Shown here: positions 27,820 to 36,950 of the stretch, one piece after another | Layout: each line of letters opens with the position of its first letter | Position numbering within the stretch: the first letter of the stretch is position 1 | From: Pseudomonas sp. ML2-2023-3 | Lineage (GTDB): Bacteria; Pseudomonadota; Gammaproteobacteria; Pseudomonadales; Pseudomonadaceae | DNA: 64,000 nt | Direction: 5' to 3' | Assembly: GCF_037055275.1 (NCBI RefSeq) | Contig: NZ_CP146343.1 | Span: 2,948,501-3,012,500, forward strand | Made by a program: the position numbers and the translations under genes | The notes under the pieces: model-generated | The model's input: the letters and a program-made list of their open reading frames with translations, nothing else | What the model was told of the DNA's origin: nothing | The model's database searches: none

Positions 27820-27858
27820 CTATTTATCGTATTAATGCGGATTAATAGTAATAAATAG
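27820..27858. promoter_or_regulatory. AT-rich palindromic operator upstream of the GntR gene
   Basis: Nested inverted repeats: CTATTTAT with ATAAATAG outside, and TATTAAT with ATTAATA inside, around a GCGG centre. The palindrome ends 6 bp before the regulator's start codon, where a repressor would block transcription or translation initiation of the whole operon. Confidence 0.7.
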
Positions 27859-27964
27859 CGCCGAGCCCGATGAGTCAACAACAGGCCCGGGGAGGTGTCG
27901 CTTTCAATGGAAAAGGGTCGGTAACGGATAAGAAACGGCAAGGCGGGGTACTGTGGTGATGCCA

Positions 27965-27987
27965 TCGCGAGCAAGCCCGCTCCCACA
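27965..27987 (-). repeat. Single REP half-element
   Basis: TCGCGAGCAAGCCCGCTCCC followed by ACA: one arm of the REP palindrome, in the gap between the GntR gene and the next gene's end. Confidence 0.75.
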
Positions 27988-28003
27988 TCCTTCGCTCGAC
28001 GTG

Positions 28004-28861
28004 TCAGCCGATGGCCTGGGAAACCAGTGCGAACTGGCGTACGAAGTCGCCAGGCTGCGGGGGCGTACCCAGAGCCATCTGGGTTACGCGGTCCACCGGT
28101 TCAAGGCCCGCCAGGGTCAGCCATTCACACAGGCCGCTGTCCATCGGTACGTCGATGCGCGCAAATTGGTTGGGGATCCGGGCGAGCAGGGTGGCGATCA
28201 GGTGCCTGGCCTGGCGGGTATTTTGTGCAATGACAGGGCCAATGCAGTGACCGCGTCCGGCCCGGCGCAACAGGGCAAACGCCTGTAGCTGACCCTCGCG
28301 TACGATCCCCACCGAGTGCACGATCGTGTCATGCAACTGCTCGAAGAGGGCGCTTCGGTCCAGCCCGCTGCCGGCGTTGGCCAGCAACAGTTGCCGGGCC
28401 TGATCCTGTTCGCAGAGGTCACGCAGTTGCTCATCTTGTGCAAGGGGTTCAAGTGTCACGGTCTGGGCCAGGCCCTGGCGCTGTTCAATGGTGCCGAACT
28501 CGACAAAGCCCTGGCTCAGGTACAGCGGGGCGCCAGCAACGGAGGCATTGAGGATCGGAGTGCCTGGCTGGCAAGCGTCGAGTGCCCGTTCCATCAGCAG
28601 GCGGCCAATGCCCTGGCCCTGAAAGTCGGGGCTGACCACCACCAGGCCAATGGTTGCAAAGTCGCCCTGGGGGCAGGCAAATGCCGTACCGATCAAACGG
28701 TCATCGACCGTCGCTACAAATCCTTTGAAGACCCGCTGCAACAGGCCCCAGTCTTCCAGTCGGTGGGGCCAGTCCAGTTGCGAGGACAGCCCGTGGGCTG
28801 CGGGTAAATCGGCCTGGGTCATGGGACGATAAATACAGGCACTCGTGTGCAGCGCGGACAT
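28004..28861 (-). CDS. Tandem GNAT-family acetyltransferase
   Basis: 285 residues starting MSALHTSACIYRPMTQADL, with GGAG 7 bases upstream. The N-terminal GNAT domain (about 10-140) has IGLVVVSPDFQGQGIGRLLMERAL, the acetyl-CoA Q-G-x-G-I/L-G motif. The second half (about 150-285) is a weaker GNAT_C-like repeat (YRVR-type region CIGPVIAQNTRQARHLIATLLAR). Two-domain GNATs of this kind are common in Pseudomonas; the acceptor is unknown. No operon partner is obvious beyond the adjacent L,D-transpeptidase gene upstream on the same strand. Confidence 0.85.
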   Translation of the reverse strand: MSALHTSACIYRPMTQADLPAAHGLSSQLDWPHRLEDWGLLQRVFKGFVATVDDRLIGTAFACPQGDFATIGLVVVSPDFQGQGIGRLLMERALDACQPGTPILNASVAGAPLYLSQGFVEFGTIEQRQGLAQTVTLEPLAQDEQLRDLCEQDQARQLLLANAGSGLDRSALFEQLHDTIVHSVGIVREGQLQAFALLRRAGRGHCIGPVIAQNTRQARHLIATLLARIPNQFARIDVPMDSGLCEWLTLAGLEPVDRVTQMALGTPPQPGDFVRQFALVSQAIG

Positions 28862-28914
28862 GGTGAATCTCCTTGGACATGTACGCACTATGTACCGGCA
28901 TTGCGCCTTCGCTT

Positions 28915-29634
28915 TCAACCCCCGGGCATGACCTCATGCCTGGCTGACACAATGCTTGCCACCTGCCGTGGCTGGCAGTTGAGGTAGGCCGAGGATTGCA
29001 GCCAGCGCTTGTCGGGGTACCAGGCGAACATGAACTGGCCATTCTTGAGCTTGTCGACTACCTTGCGCGCCACTTGCGGGCGTACTGCCGGGCAGCCAAG
29101 GCTGCGGCCGATACGGCCCTGGGTCTTGCTCCACAGCGGATTAACGTAATCGGCGGGGTGGATCACGATCGCCCGTTCGCGGGCCTGATCATTGATGCCC
29201 GGCTCCAGGCCGTCCATGCGCAACGAATAGCCGTGGCTGCCGACATAGCTTTCCTGCGTACTGAACAGCCCAAGGCTGGACTGGTTGCTGCCTTCGGTGT
29301 TGGAGAAACTGGTGGCGAAGTTCTCGCCGGATTCTTTTCCGTGGGCCACCAGATCTCGTAGAACCAACGTCTTGCGGTTCAGGTCAAAGATCCAGAGACG
29401 TCGTGCCGTTGAAGGCTGGGAGAAGTCGATCACGGCCAGGTGCTGGGCCTGCTTGGCACCATTGTTGACCGCGCATTGCATGGCACTCAGGGCGCTTTTC
29501 AGGGCCTGCGGGTTGAGTTCGGGGGCGGCATGGCTGAGTTTGCTGAGCAGTTGAGGATTGGCAGCGTATGCAGTGCTGCAGGTTGCAGCCAGTGCGAGGG
29601 CTGCGAAACAAAAGCGACGTAAAAAGATAAGCAT
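28915..29634 (-). CDS. YkuD-type murein L,D-transpeptidase family protein
   Basis: 239 residues with a signal peptide (cleavage near STAYAANP). The catalytic segment has a conserved His in VGSHGYSLRMDGLEP and the Cys in RSLGCPAVRPQVA, the SxGC motif of L,D-transpeptidases in the shorter 'catalytic domain family' branch. It would work in the periplasm on peptidoglycan peptides, forming 3-3 links or attaching proteins. It is divergent from a second L,D-transpeptidase gene, so the two may be functionally linked. Confidence 0.88.
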   Translation of the reverse strand: MLIFLRRFCFAALALAATCSTAYAANPQLLSKLSHAAPELNPQALKSALSAMQCAVNNGAKQAQHLAVIDFSQPSTARRLWIFDLNRKTLVLRDLVAHGKESGENFATSFSNTEGSNQSSLGLFSTQESYVGSHGYSLRMDGLEPGINDQARERAIVIHPADYVNPLWSKTQGRIGRSLGCPAVRPQVARKVVDKLKNGQFMFAWYPDKRWLQSSAYLNCQPRQVASIVSARHEVMPGG

Positions 29635-29778
29635 AAATAGCGTGTTCTCGATGATGTCAGGCCGGCAATCCTGCGCCGATAACTTGGCGATCCTGCGTTA
29701 GATGCTAGCCTGTGGGTTTACCGTAACTGCAGATTCAGTTGTTGTACCTGGTGACGGCCCTTAATTGGAGTTAAGCAG

Positions 29779-31338
29779 TTGTTCAAAAAACGCGCATTTT
29801 ACTTGAGCATTGTCCTGCTGACTGCGCCATTGGTCGCTGTAGCCGATCCCCTACCTGCGGGTTCCCTGAGTCCGGTTCAGCAGGCACTCAGTCAACTGCC
29901 CCAGGACTGCCCGGGCCTGGCGGCGCGAGTCAATGGGGCTGCCAAGCAACTGCTGCAGGGTTTTTATCTGGGGCAAAACGATCAATTGGTCTGGACCGAC
30001 AACCAACGCCTGAGCGCCTTGCAGTCGGCACTGGGGCAGTTGGCGGATGACGGTCTGAACCCTGACAACGACAAGCTGCCAGCCACTCGGGACGTGTGCG
30101 CCGATATCGAGATCAGCCAGCAGTACCTTCAGGCATTGCAGGATCTGCACTATGGGCGTCTGCCCCAGTCGCAGTTTGAGCCGGTATGGCATGCCAGCGA
30201 GGTGCCGCAAGACCGTCAGGCGCGGATTCTGGCCCTGGCAGGGCCGGGACTGAACGATATTCCCCGGGCCTTTGCCCAGGCGCGTCCCCAAGGCGAGTTG
30301 TATCAGAACTTGCGCCGGGTCTATGCCCGCCAGCGTCTGCAACCACTGCCACAATGGCAGCCCCTGGCCAGTGGCCCCTTGTTGCGGCCCGGCATGCAGG
30401 ATGCCCGGGTGCCCGAACTGGCCCGACGGCTGCTCAACGAAGGCTACCTGAACCACCTGCCGGCTTCTGTCGATCACACCTACACCAATGAGCTGGCGGC
30501 AGCCGTGAAGAGCTTTCAGCTTGATCACTCGTTGCAGGCCGACGGTGTGATCGGGGCCGGGACCTTGAAAGAGCTGAACATCAGCCCCCGGGATCGGCTC
30601 GAACAGCTGCGCATCAACCTTGAGCGTTTTCGCTGGATAGCCCAGGACTTTGAGCCTGACAGCCTGCTGGTCAATGTGCCTGCTGCACAATTGACCGTGT
30701 ACCAGAATGGCGTGCCCGTGTGGCAGACCCGCACCCAGGTTGGTCGTGCCGAGCGTCAGACGCCGTTGCTCAAATCCAGGGTGAATCGCTTGACCCTGAA
30801 TCCGACCTGGACCATCCCGCCGACCATTTTCCGCGAAGACAAACTGCCGCAGATCCGCCGCGATCCGTCTTTCCTCAGCCGCCAGGACCTGCAGATAGTG
30901 GACAGCAATGGCCAGCCGCTGGCGGCCCAGGACATCGACTGGGACCGCCCGGGCAATATCCTTCTGCGTCAGGGCGCGGGGCCGAGAAACCCCCTGGGCC
31001 GAATTGCCATCCGGTTTCCCAACCCGTTCTCGGTGTACTTGCACGACACCCCTAGCCAGGCGTTGTTCAGCAAGGGACCGCGGGCTTTCAGTTCGGGCTG
31101 TGTGCGGGTTGAGTCGGTCTTCCAGCTGCGTGACTTGCTGGTGACCCCGGCCGAGAAGGCCCGTACCGAAGAGCTGTTGAGTACGGGGTTGACCCATGAA
31201 TTCAGATTGTCCCGGCCGATGCCGATCTTGATGACCTACTGGACGGCCCAGGCGAACAAGGATGGAAAAGTGACCTATGCGCCAGACATCTACAACCATG
31301 ACCCGGCTTTGATTGCGGCGTTGGCTGGCAAGAAATAG
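29779..31338 (+). CDS. L,D-transpeptidase of the YcbB/LdtD type
   Basis: 519 residues starting with TTG at 29779 (GGAG about 8 bases upstream), with a signal peptide cleaved near AVADP. The domain order fits YcbB: an N-terminal scaffold (about 30-190), a peptidoglycan-binding domain (about 210-270, ELARRLLNEGYL ... FQLDHSLQADGVIGAGTL) and a YkuD catalytic domain (about 295-460) with His in VYLHDTPSQ and nucleophile Cys in AFSSGCVRVES. It catalyses 3-3 crosslinks in peptidoglycan. Probably core genome; no unusual feature. Confidence 0.93.
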   Translation: MFKKRAFYLSIVLLTAPLVAVADPLPAGSLSPVQQALSQLPQDCPGLAARVNGAAKQLLQGFYLGQNDQLVWTDNQRLSALQSALGQLADDGLNPDNDKLPATRDVCADIEISQQYLQALQDLHYGRLPQSQFEPVWHASEVPQDRQARILALAGPGLNDIPRAFAQARPQGELYQNLRRVYARQRLQPLPQWQPLASGPLLRPGMQDARVPELARRLLNEGYLNHLPASVDHTYTNELAAAVKSFQLDHSLQADGVIGAGTLKELNISPRDRLEQLRINLERFRWIAQDFEPDSLLVNVPAAQLTVYQNGVPVWQTRTQVGRAERQTPLLKSRVNRLTLNPTWTIPPTIFREDKLPQIRRDPSFLSRQDLQIVDSNGQPLAAQDIDWDRPGNILLRQGAGPRNPLGRIAIRFPNPFSVYLHDTPSQALFSKGPRAFSSGCVRVESVFQLRDLLVTPAEKARTEELLSTGLTHEFRLSRPMPILMTYWTAQANKDGKVTYAPDIYNHDPALIAALAGKK

Positions 31339-31352
31339 CGTCCGGTTTGGTG

Positions 31353-31545
31353 CGCCACTGCGTGCTCGAACGCAGCCTCGTTCTACTCGTCAGCGGCTAC
31401 AAGGGTAGGTGGCGATCTGTAGTCGCTGACGAGCCGTGCGAGGCTGCGTCCGGCTGCGCAGCAGTCGTAAAATCGGCTTCCTCGGTTAATCAGGTATACC
31501 GCGTGACCGCTTCGTCGCAGTGGCGCACCATCTCGAACAAGGCTG
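31353..31545. repeat. Dispersed intergenic repeat (family B), copy 1
   Basis: Contains GAACGCAGCCTCG...ACTCGTCAGCGGCTAC and, inverted, GTAGTCGCTGACGAG...GCGAGGCTGCG, followed by GCAGTCGTAAAATCGGC and GGTTAATCAGGTA. The same blocks recur at 49955-50140 and in diverged form near 49636 and 56785-56940. Confidence 0.7.
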
Positions 31546-31603
31546 CGCCTTCGCAAGCCAGCCGCTAGTATTGGCATCCCGATCATTACCCGTGAGTGCC
31601 CTC

Positions 31604-32686
31604 ATGAGCTGCTGGCCCGATTCTCGCCTTATCGACTTGCTCGGCATCACCCATCCCATCATCCAGGCCCCCATGCTGGGCGCTGGCGCCGATATGATGA
31701 TCGGTGTCGCCAAGGCCGGTGGCCTGGGCTCTCTGGCCTGTGCCACGTTGAACCTTGAATCGATTCGCGCCGAAGTGGCGGCCTTTCGGGCCGAGAGCAA
31801 GCAGCCCCTGAACCTGAATTTTTTCTGCCATCAAGCCCCTGCTTACGATGAAGCCGCGATCGAGCACTGGAAGTCGTTGTTCAAGTCCTACTACACCGAG
31901 CTTGGGGCCGACTATGACGCGCCCACGCCCGTGTCGAGCCGCGCACCCTTTGACGAAGCCACCTGTGCCCTGGTCGAAGCGTTGCGCCCCGAAGTGGTGA
32001 GTTTTCACTTCGGTCTGCCTGCCCCGGAGCTGGTGGCCAGGGTCAAGGCCTGCGGAGCAAAAATCCTCAGTTCAGCCACCACGGTCGAAGAGGCCCGATG
32101 GCTGGAACGCCACGGCTGTGACGCGATCATCGCCATGGGCTACGAAGCTGGCGGGCATCGGGCAATGTTCTTGAGTCGTGAGCTGACCACCCAAATCGGT
32201 ACCTTTGCCCTGGTCCCGCAAATCGTCGATGCCGTGGACATACCGGTCATTGCCGCAGGCGGCATCGCCGATGCACGGGGTATTGCGGCGGCGTTTGCGC
32301 TGGGGGCCAGCGCCGTGCAAATCGGCACTGCCTACCTGTTTTGCCCGCAGGCAAAACTGGCCACACCCCATCACCGTGCCTTGCGCGAAGCCGACGCCAG
32401 TGACACCGCGCTCACCAACCTGTTTACCGGACGACCGGCCCGCGGCATCGTCAATCGTGTGATGCGCGAACTGGGCCCGATCAATACGCAGGCACCTGCC
32501 TTCCCGCTGGCGGGCGGTGTGTTATTACCGCTCAAGGCCAAATCCGACCCTGGCTGCGCAGACTTCATCAACCTGTGGGCGGGCCAGGGCTTCCCCTTGA
32601 GCCCCGGACGCACGGCCGAGCTGTCGTCCTATGAGCTGACCCGCACATTTGTCGATGACTATGCCGCCCGCTCCGCCGCTAAATAA
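31604..32686 (+). CDS. Nitronate monooxygenase (2-nitropropane dioxygenase family)
   Basis: 360 residues starting MSCWPDSRLIDLLG; a GTG four codons earlier is also possible. FMN-binding TIM-barrel with the class I motifs PIIQAPMLGAGADMMIGVAKAGGLGSL, MGYEAGGHRAMF (catalytic His) and AAGGIADARGIAAAFALGA. The enzyme oxidises toxic alkyl nitronates such as propionate 3-nitronate. It converges with the MFS gene, the two stop regions overlapping by 28 bp. IpdC of steroid pathways belongs to the same superfamily, but these motifs match genuine nitronate monooxygenase, so I do not assign it to the steroid set. Confidence 0.88.
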   Translation: MSCWPDSRLIDLLGITHPIIQAPMLGAGADMMIGVAKAGGLGSLACATLNLESIRAEVAAFRAESKQPLNLNFFCHQAPAYDEAAIEHWKSLFKSYYTELGADYDAPTPVSSRAPFDEATCALVEALRPEVVSFHFGLPAPELVARVKACGAKILSSATTVEEARWLERHGCDAIIAMGYEAGGHRAMFLSRELTTQIGTFALVPQIVDAVDIPVIAAGGIADARGIAAAFALGASAVQIGTAYLFCPQAKLATPHHRALREADASDTALTNLFTGRPARGIVNRVMRELGPINTQAPAFPLAGGVLLPLKAKSDPGCADFINLWAGQGFPLSPGRTAELSSYELTRTFVDDYAARSAAK

Positions 32687-33972
32687 TGGGTGTGTGCAGC
32701 ATGGGTGGAGGTGCGGATCAGCAACACGACCGCACCGGCTACCGGCAGACTCACCAGCAATAACGCGTAGCGCAGGGATTCAACGCCGAAGGCCGGTTGC
32801 AAGGCATCACTGAACAAGCCGGCCAGCAAAGGACCCACCCCAACCCCCAACAATGTGGAGATGATGGTCTGCAAGGCCATGGCCGTGCCTCGGCGGTTGG
32901 CCGGGACCAGTTGGGTGACCAGGTTGTATGACGGCGCCACCCACCACACCACAAAAAAACTGTACAGCGCGCACCACAGCATCGAGCTGGGGACAGGCAC
33001 GCTGCCCAGTTGCGTCCACACCGTGTCTGGCCACAGCAGATAGGCGAACAGCGCAGCCAGCGCGGCCACATTGCCGATCACCGGAATACCCACTTGCCAG
33101 TGCGGGTTGCGTGGCGTCAGGTGGTCGCTCAGCCAACCGCTGAATAACGCGCCGATCCCGGCAAAACCACCACAGATGAAACCTGCCAGCAGCCCTGCAT
33201 GTTGCAGTGACAACCCGTGGGAGCGCACCAGAAAACTGGTGTTCCACATGCCGATCGCATAGGAGCCCAGCGTGGTCAGGCCGCCCGCCATGACCAGGCA
33301 GCGGTAGGCGGGCAGGGCCCAGAGTTTGCGGGCCTCACTGCCCATGCTTTGCAGGGGATGGGCAGCATGGGCGCTGGCCAGGTCCCAACGGCCCCGGGCC
33401 GGGTCTTTTGCGATAAAGGCCAGCAGCGTGGAGAACAACAGCGCGGGCAAGCCGATCACGATGAATGCCGTGCGCCAGCCATACTGCTCGACCACCCATG
33501 CCCCCAGGCTCAGGCCGATGACGGCGGAAAAGGTCGGGGCGGCCGTGAAGCAACTGATGGCAAACGAGCGGCGATGTGGCGGGTACAAATCGGCAATGAT
33601 CGACATCGACGCCGAGGTGGTCGGCGACTCGCTCACGGCAACCGCCATGCGCGCCACGGCCAGCATCCAGAAACTGACCGCCAGGCCACAGATCATGGTC
33701 GCCACCGCCCATAACAGGCAGGCAATTGCCAGCAGGCGGGTACGGGACATGCGATCTGCCAGCCGCCCGGCAGGCAAGGCGAGGAGGGCGTAGATCCCGG
33801 CAAATGCCAGGCCCGAAATCAGCCCCATCGCCGTATCACTGACCCCGAACTCTGCCTTGATCGGTTCAATCATCACCGCCAGAATCTGACGGCCGACAAA
33901 ATTGTCGGCAAACATGGCCGCCAGCAACAACAGCAAAGCATGGCTGCGCCAGCCGACCTGAGCATTGGGCAT
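32659..33972 (-). CDS. MFS transporter
   Basis: 437 residues with about 12 hydrophobic segments. The ATG at 33972 has AGGAA 8 bases upstream (MPNAQVGWRSHAL). The loop 2-3 motif is GRLADRMSRTRLLAIA, and the N-terminal FADNFVGRQILAVMIEPIKAEF resembles the spinster-like/organic-acid MFS group. It is the last gene of the left arm of the first steroid-type divergent unit, after the aldolase. Uptake of a steroid acid or intermediate, or efflux, is possible; the substrate cannot be told from sequence. Confidence 0.88.
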   Translation of the reverse strand: MPNAQVGWRSHALLLLLAAMFADNFVGRQILAVMIEPIKAEFGVSDTAMGLISGLAFAGIYALLALPAGRLADRMSRTRLLAIACLLWAVATMICGLAVSFWMLAVARMAVAVSESPTTSASMSIIADLYPPHRRSFAISCFTAAPTFSAVIGLSLGAWVVEQYGWRTAFIVIGLPALLFSTLLAFIAKDPARGRWDLASAHAAHPLQSMGSEARKLWALPAYRCLVMAGGLTTLGSYAIGMWNTSFLVRSHGLSLQHAGLLAGFICGGFAGIGALFSGWLSDHLTPRNPHWQVGIPVIGNVAALAALFAYLLWPDTVWTQLGSVPVPSSMLWCALYSFFVVWWVAPSYNLVTQLVPANRRGTAMALQTIISTLLGVGVGPLLAGLFSDALQPAFGVESLRYALLLVSLPVAGAVVLLIRTSTHAAHTHYLAAERAA

Positions 33973-34002
33973 GGTTGAATTCCTGTCAGATGGAAACGCC
34001 AA

Positions 34003-34025
34003 GGGCGCTGATCAGGTCAGCGCCC
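34003..34025 (-). terminator. Hairpin between aldolase and MFS genes
   Basis: Stem GGGCGCTGA/TCAGCGCCC with a 5-nt loop, without a strong T-run. It may reduce read-through into the MFS gene or protect the upstream mRNA. Confidence 0.5.
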
Positions 34026-34043
34026 CTGGCAAGGAACAAAGCC

Positions 34044-35066
34044 TCAGGCCCGCAGGCGGGCCAGGGTCATGGCAGTGTCTTCGATCATGTCTTCCTGACC
34101 GCCGACCATGCCGCGACGTCCCATCTCGACGAGAATTTCCCGTGCCGGTACGCCGTATTTTTTCTCGGCGCGCTTGGCGAACAGCAGGAACGAGCCATAC
34201 ACCCCGGCATAGCCCATGGTCAGGGCATCACGATCGCTACGGATCGGGAAGTCCATGATCGGTACGACGAGATCCTCAGCCACATCTTGAATACCGAACA
34301 CGCTGACCCCGGTCTCAATGCCCATGCGGTCGCACACCGCCACTAGGATTTCCATCGGCGTATTACCCGCACCTGCGCCCAGCCCGGCTGCGGCGGCGTC
34401 GATGCGTGTGGCACCGGCTTCGATGGCAGCGATGGAGTTGGACACGCCCATGGACAGGTTGTGATGGCCGTGAAAGCCGATCTCGGTGTCCGGGTGCAGC
34501 GCCGCACGCAGGGCCTCGACCCGGGCCTTGATGTCGTGGGGCAGCATGTAACCGGCCGAGTCGGTGAGGTACACGCAGTTGGCGCCGAAGCTCTCCATCA
34601 GCTTGCCCTGCTTCACCAGGCCTTCGGGTGAGTTCATATGGGCCATCATCAGGAACCCCACAGTGTCCATGCCCAGCTTGCGTGCATAGGATATGTGCTG
34701 CTCAGACACGTCGGCCTCGGTGCAATGGGTCGCTACGCGGATTGTATTGACCCCCAGCTCATAAGCCATTTGCAGATGGTCCACGGTGCCGATACCGGGT
34801 AGCAGCAGAGCCGAAACCTTGGCCTGTTTCATCATCGGGATCACGGCCGACAGGTACTGCTCGTCGGTGTGCGCCGGGAACCCGTAGTTCACCGAGCTGC
34901 CGCCCAGGCCGTCGCCGTGGGTGACTTCAATCAGGGGCACACCGGCGGCGTCCAGGCCACAGGCGATGTCTTTCATCTGTTGCAGGCTGATCTGGTGACG
35001 CTTGGGGTGCATGCCGTCGCGCAGGCACATGTCATGCACGGTAATTTTTTTGCCGCGAAGATCCAT
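34044..35066 (-). CDS. 4-hydroxy-2-oxovalerate (oxohexanoate) aldolase
   Basis: 340 residues starting [20 protein letters not shown], with AAGGAG 8 bases upstream. DmpG/BphI/HsaF-type aldolase: metal and catalytic residues in [12 protein letters not shown], the [12 protein letters not shown] loop, and [13 protein letters not shown] (metal His pair), with a C-terminal communication domain. It splits 4-hydroxy-2-oxoacids to pyruvate and an aldehyde that is channelled to the partner dehydrogenase. The partner gene lies directly upstream (stop to start 10 bp), as in all meta-cleavage pathways. In steroid catabolism the same step (HsaF) yields pyruvate and propanal. Confidence 0.95.
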   Translation of the reverse strand: MDLRGKKITVHDMCLRDGMHPKRHQISLQQMKDIACGLDAAGVPLIEVTHGDGLGGSSVNYGFPAHTDEQYLSAVIPMMKQAKVSALLLPGIGTVDHLQMAYELGVNTIRVATHCTEADVSEQHISYARKLGMDTVGFLMMAHMNSPEGLVKQGKLMESFGANCVYLTDSAGYMLPHDIKARVEALRAALHPDTEIGFHGHHNLSMGVSNSIAAIEAGATRIDAAAAGLGAGAGNTPMEILVAVCDRMGIETGVSVFGIQDVAEDLVVPIMDFPIRSDRDALTMGYAGVYGSFLLFAKRAEKKYGVPAREILVEMGRRGMVGGQEDMIEDTAMTLARLRA

Positions 35067-35076
35067 GGTCGACTCC

Positions 35077-36006
35077 TTAAGCGAGGGCAGGTTGAGGGGC
35101 GGATGCCTTGAGGTGCAGTTCACCCTTGAGGATTTCCTCGGCGAACATCTCTGCGGTGCGCGCAGCGGCGGCAGTCATGATGTCCAGGTTGCCGGCGTAC
35201 TTGGGCAGGTAGTCGCCCAGGCCTTCGACCTCCATGAAAATCGACACGCGGTTGCCATCAAACACCGGCCCGTTGACCAGCTTGTAACCCGGGACGTACT
35301 GCTGTACCTGCTCGATCATGTTGGCAATGGCCAGGCTGATCGCGGCTTGATCCGGTTCGGTTTCAGTCAGGCAGTGCACGGTGTCGCGCATGATCAGCGG
35401 CGGCTCGGCCGGGTTGACGATAATGATCGCCTTGCCTTTTTTGGCGCCGCCCACCTGTTCGATGGCACTGGCGGTGGTGCGGGTGAACTCGTCGATATTC
35501 TTGCGCGTGCCCGGGCCGACCGATTTGGACGCCGCCGTGGCAACGATCTCGGCATACGCCACCGGTTGCACGCTGCTGACGGCCGCCACCAGAGGAATGG
35601 TGGCCTGGCCGCCGCACGTGACCATATTGACGTTCATCGCGCCGCGCTTGAGGTTGGCCTTGAGGTTGACCGGGGGCACGCAGTACGGGCCGATGGCGGC
35701 GGGGGTCAAGTCAATCATCAGTACGCCCAGCTCATTGAGCTTGCGGCTGTTTTCGGCGTGAACGTAAGCCGACGTGGCATCGAAGGCAATCTGGATATTG
35801 TCGGCCAGCACATGGGGCAACAGCCCGTCGACCCCGTCACTGGTGGTCTTGAGGCCCATCTCGCGGGCACGGCTCAGGCCTTCGGAGGTGGCGTCGATGC
35901 CCACCATCCAGACCGGTTCCAGTACGTCACTGCGCAGCAACTTGTAGAGCAGGTCGGTGCCGATATTGCCCGGCCCGATCAGGGCACATTTGATCTTTTT
36001 GGTCAT
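35077..36006 (-). CDS. Acylating acetaldehyde/propanal dehydrogenase
   Basis: 309 residues. The NAD-binding N-terminus has [17 protein letters not shown], and the catalytic Cys lies in [14 protein letters not shown], both hallmarks of DmpF/BphJ/HsaG. It converts the aldehyde made by the aldolase to acetyl-CoA or propionyl-CoA in a channelled complex. It sits between the hydratase and aldolase genes with short gaps (21 and 10 bp). The trio is common to aromatic and steroid meta-cleavage pathways; assignment to steroid catabolism rests on its neighbours. Confidence 0.95.
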   Translation of the reverse strand: MTKKIKCALIGPGNIGTDLLYKLLRSDVLEPVWMVGIDATSEGLSRAREMGLKTTSDGVDGLLPHVLADNIQIAFDATSAYVHAENSRKLNELGVLMIDLTPAAIGPYCVPPVNLKANLKRGAMNVNMVTCGGQATIPLVAAVSSVQPVAYAEIVATAASKSVGPGTRKNIDEFTRTTASAIEQVGGAKKGKAIIIVNPAEPPLIMRDTVHCLTETEPDQAAISLAIANMIEQVQQYVPGYKLVNGPVFDGNRVSIFMEVEGLGDYLPKYAGNLDIMTAAAARTAEMFAEEILKGELHLKASAPQPALA

Positions 36007-36027
36007 GGGAAAGGTCTCGAACAGGGG

Positions 36028-36819
36028 TTAGGGCACGAAGCGCAGGCGGGCTGAGCCCAGGCCGCTGAGGGTCAGGCTGACCTCATCGCCGGGTTGCACC
36101 GGCACCAGCGGCGCCAAGGCTCCGGAAAGGATGATTTCACCCTTGCGAAACGGGATGTCGAACTTGCCCAGGGTATTGGCCAGCCAGGCCACGGCGGCGC
36201 AGGGGTGGCCCTGTACTGCCGAGCCGAAACCGTTACCGGCTGGCTGTCCGTTTTTCAGCATGTGCAGTTCGACCTTGGCCAGGTCCAGTTCGCGGGGGTT
36301 GATACGTTGCTCACCCAAGGCGAACACGCCGCACGAAGCGTTGTCGGCCACCGTGTCCTGAATGCGGATTTTCCAGTCGGCGATACGCGAGTCGACAATC
36401 TCGAAACACGGCGCCACCCAAAGGCTGGCAGCCATGACGTCTTCAGCGGTAATGCCGGGGCCGTGCAGGTCTTCGCCGAGAATAAAAGCGATCTCGCCTT
36501 CGGCCCGTGGTTGCACCAACTGGTGGGCGGCGAAGCTCACATCGCTGTTGTCCGGGACCTGCATGGAATCGGTCAAGAAACCGAAATCGGGCTGATGCAC
36601 ATCCAGCATTTCCTGCACGGCACGGCTGGTGACGCCGATTTTCTTGCCAATCACCAGCTCGCCCAACGCCTGGCGGCGTTGCAAAAAGCGCAGGGAAATC
36701 CGGTACGCCATGTCCAGCGTCAAGTCCGGGTAACGCTGGGTCAGTGGCTGCAGGCTGCGGCGCTCGCGCAACGCATGAAACAGCTCATCGCCCAGGGCTT
36801 CAATCAACTGTGTGTCCAT
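36028..36819 (-). CDS. 2-hydroxypenta(hexa)-2,4-dienoate hydratase
   Basis: 263 residues starting MDTQLIEALGDELFHAL; the frame is open further upstream only through REP DNA. Fumarylacetoacetase-fold hydratase of the MhpD/DmpE/HsaE type: GKKIGVTSRAVQEML, PRAEGEIAFILGEDL (metal-binding Glu residues) and the C-terminal LSGALAPLVPVQPGDEV. It adds water to the dienoate released by ring-fission hydrolysis, giving the substrate for the downstream aldolase. A REP pair sits between it and the SDR gene. Confidence 0.94.
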   Translation of the reverse strand: MDTQLIEALGDELFHALRERRSLQPLTQRYPDLTLDMAYRISLRFLQRRQALGELVIGKKIGVTSRAVQEMLDVHQPDFGFLTDSMQVPDNSDVSFAAHQLVQPRAEGEIAFILGEDLHGPGITAEDVMAASLWVAPCFEIVDSRIADWKIRIQDTVADNASCGVFALGEQRINPRELDLAKVELHMLKNGQPAGNGFGSAVQGHPCAAVAWLANTLGKFDIPFRKGEIILSGALAPLVPVQPGDEVSLTLSGLGSARLRFVP

Positions 36820-36849
36820 AAATACGCTCTCTTGAAACTGAAAAACCCC

Positions 36850-36932
36850 TTGTGGGAGCGGGCTTGCTCGCGATGGAATCACTGCGCGCTGCCAGACAGA
36901 CCGCATCGCCTGTATCGCGAGCACGCTCCCAC
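36850..36932. repeat. REP inverted pair
   Basis: GTGGGAGCGGGCTTGCTCGC facing TCGCGAGCACGCTCCCAC with a 40-nt centre. It lies inside an operon, between the SDR and hydratase genes, where it may act as an mRNA stabilising hairpin. Confidence 0.85.
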
Positions 36933-36950
36933 CGTTGGTTGTGCCGTGAA

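Noticed and set aside
31604..32686. Nitronate monooxygenase as IpdC of the steroid pathway
   Set aside because: IpdC belongs to the same superfamily, but this protein has the full motif set of class I nitronate monooxygenases (QAPMLGAGADMMIG, GYEAGGHR) and lies convergent to, not within, the steroid-type unit.
34044..36819. Cluster as a simple phenol/catechol meta-cleavage pathway
   Set aside because: The hydratase/dehydrogenase/aldolase trio alone would fit, but no catechol dioxygenase or semialdehyde enzymes are present and the neighbours (KstD-, HsaA-, ChsE/ChsH-, Ltp2-like) fit steroid catabolism better.
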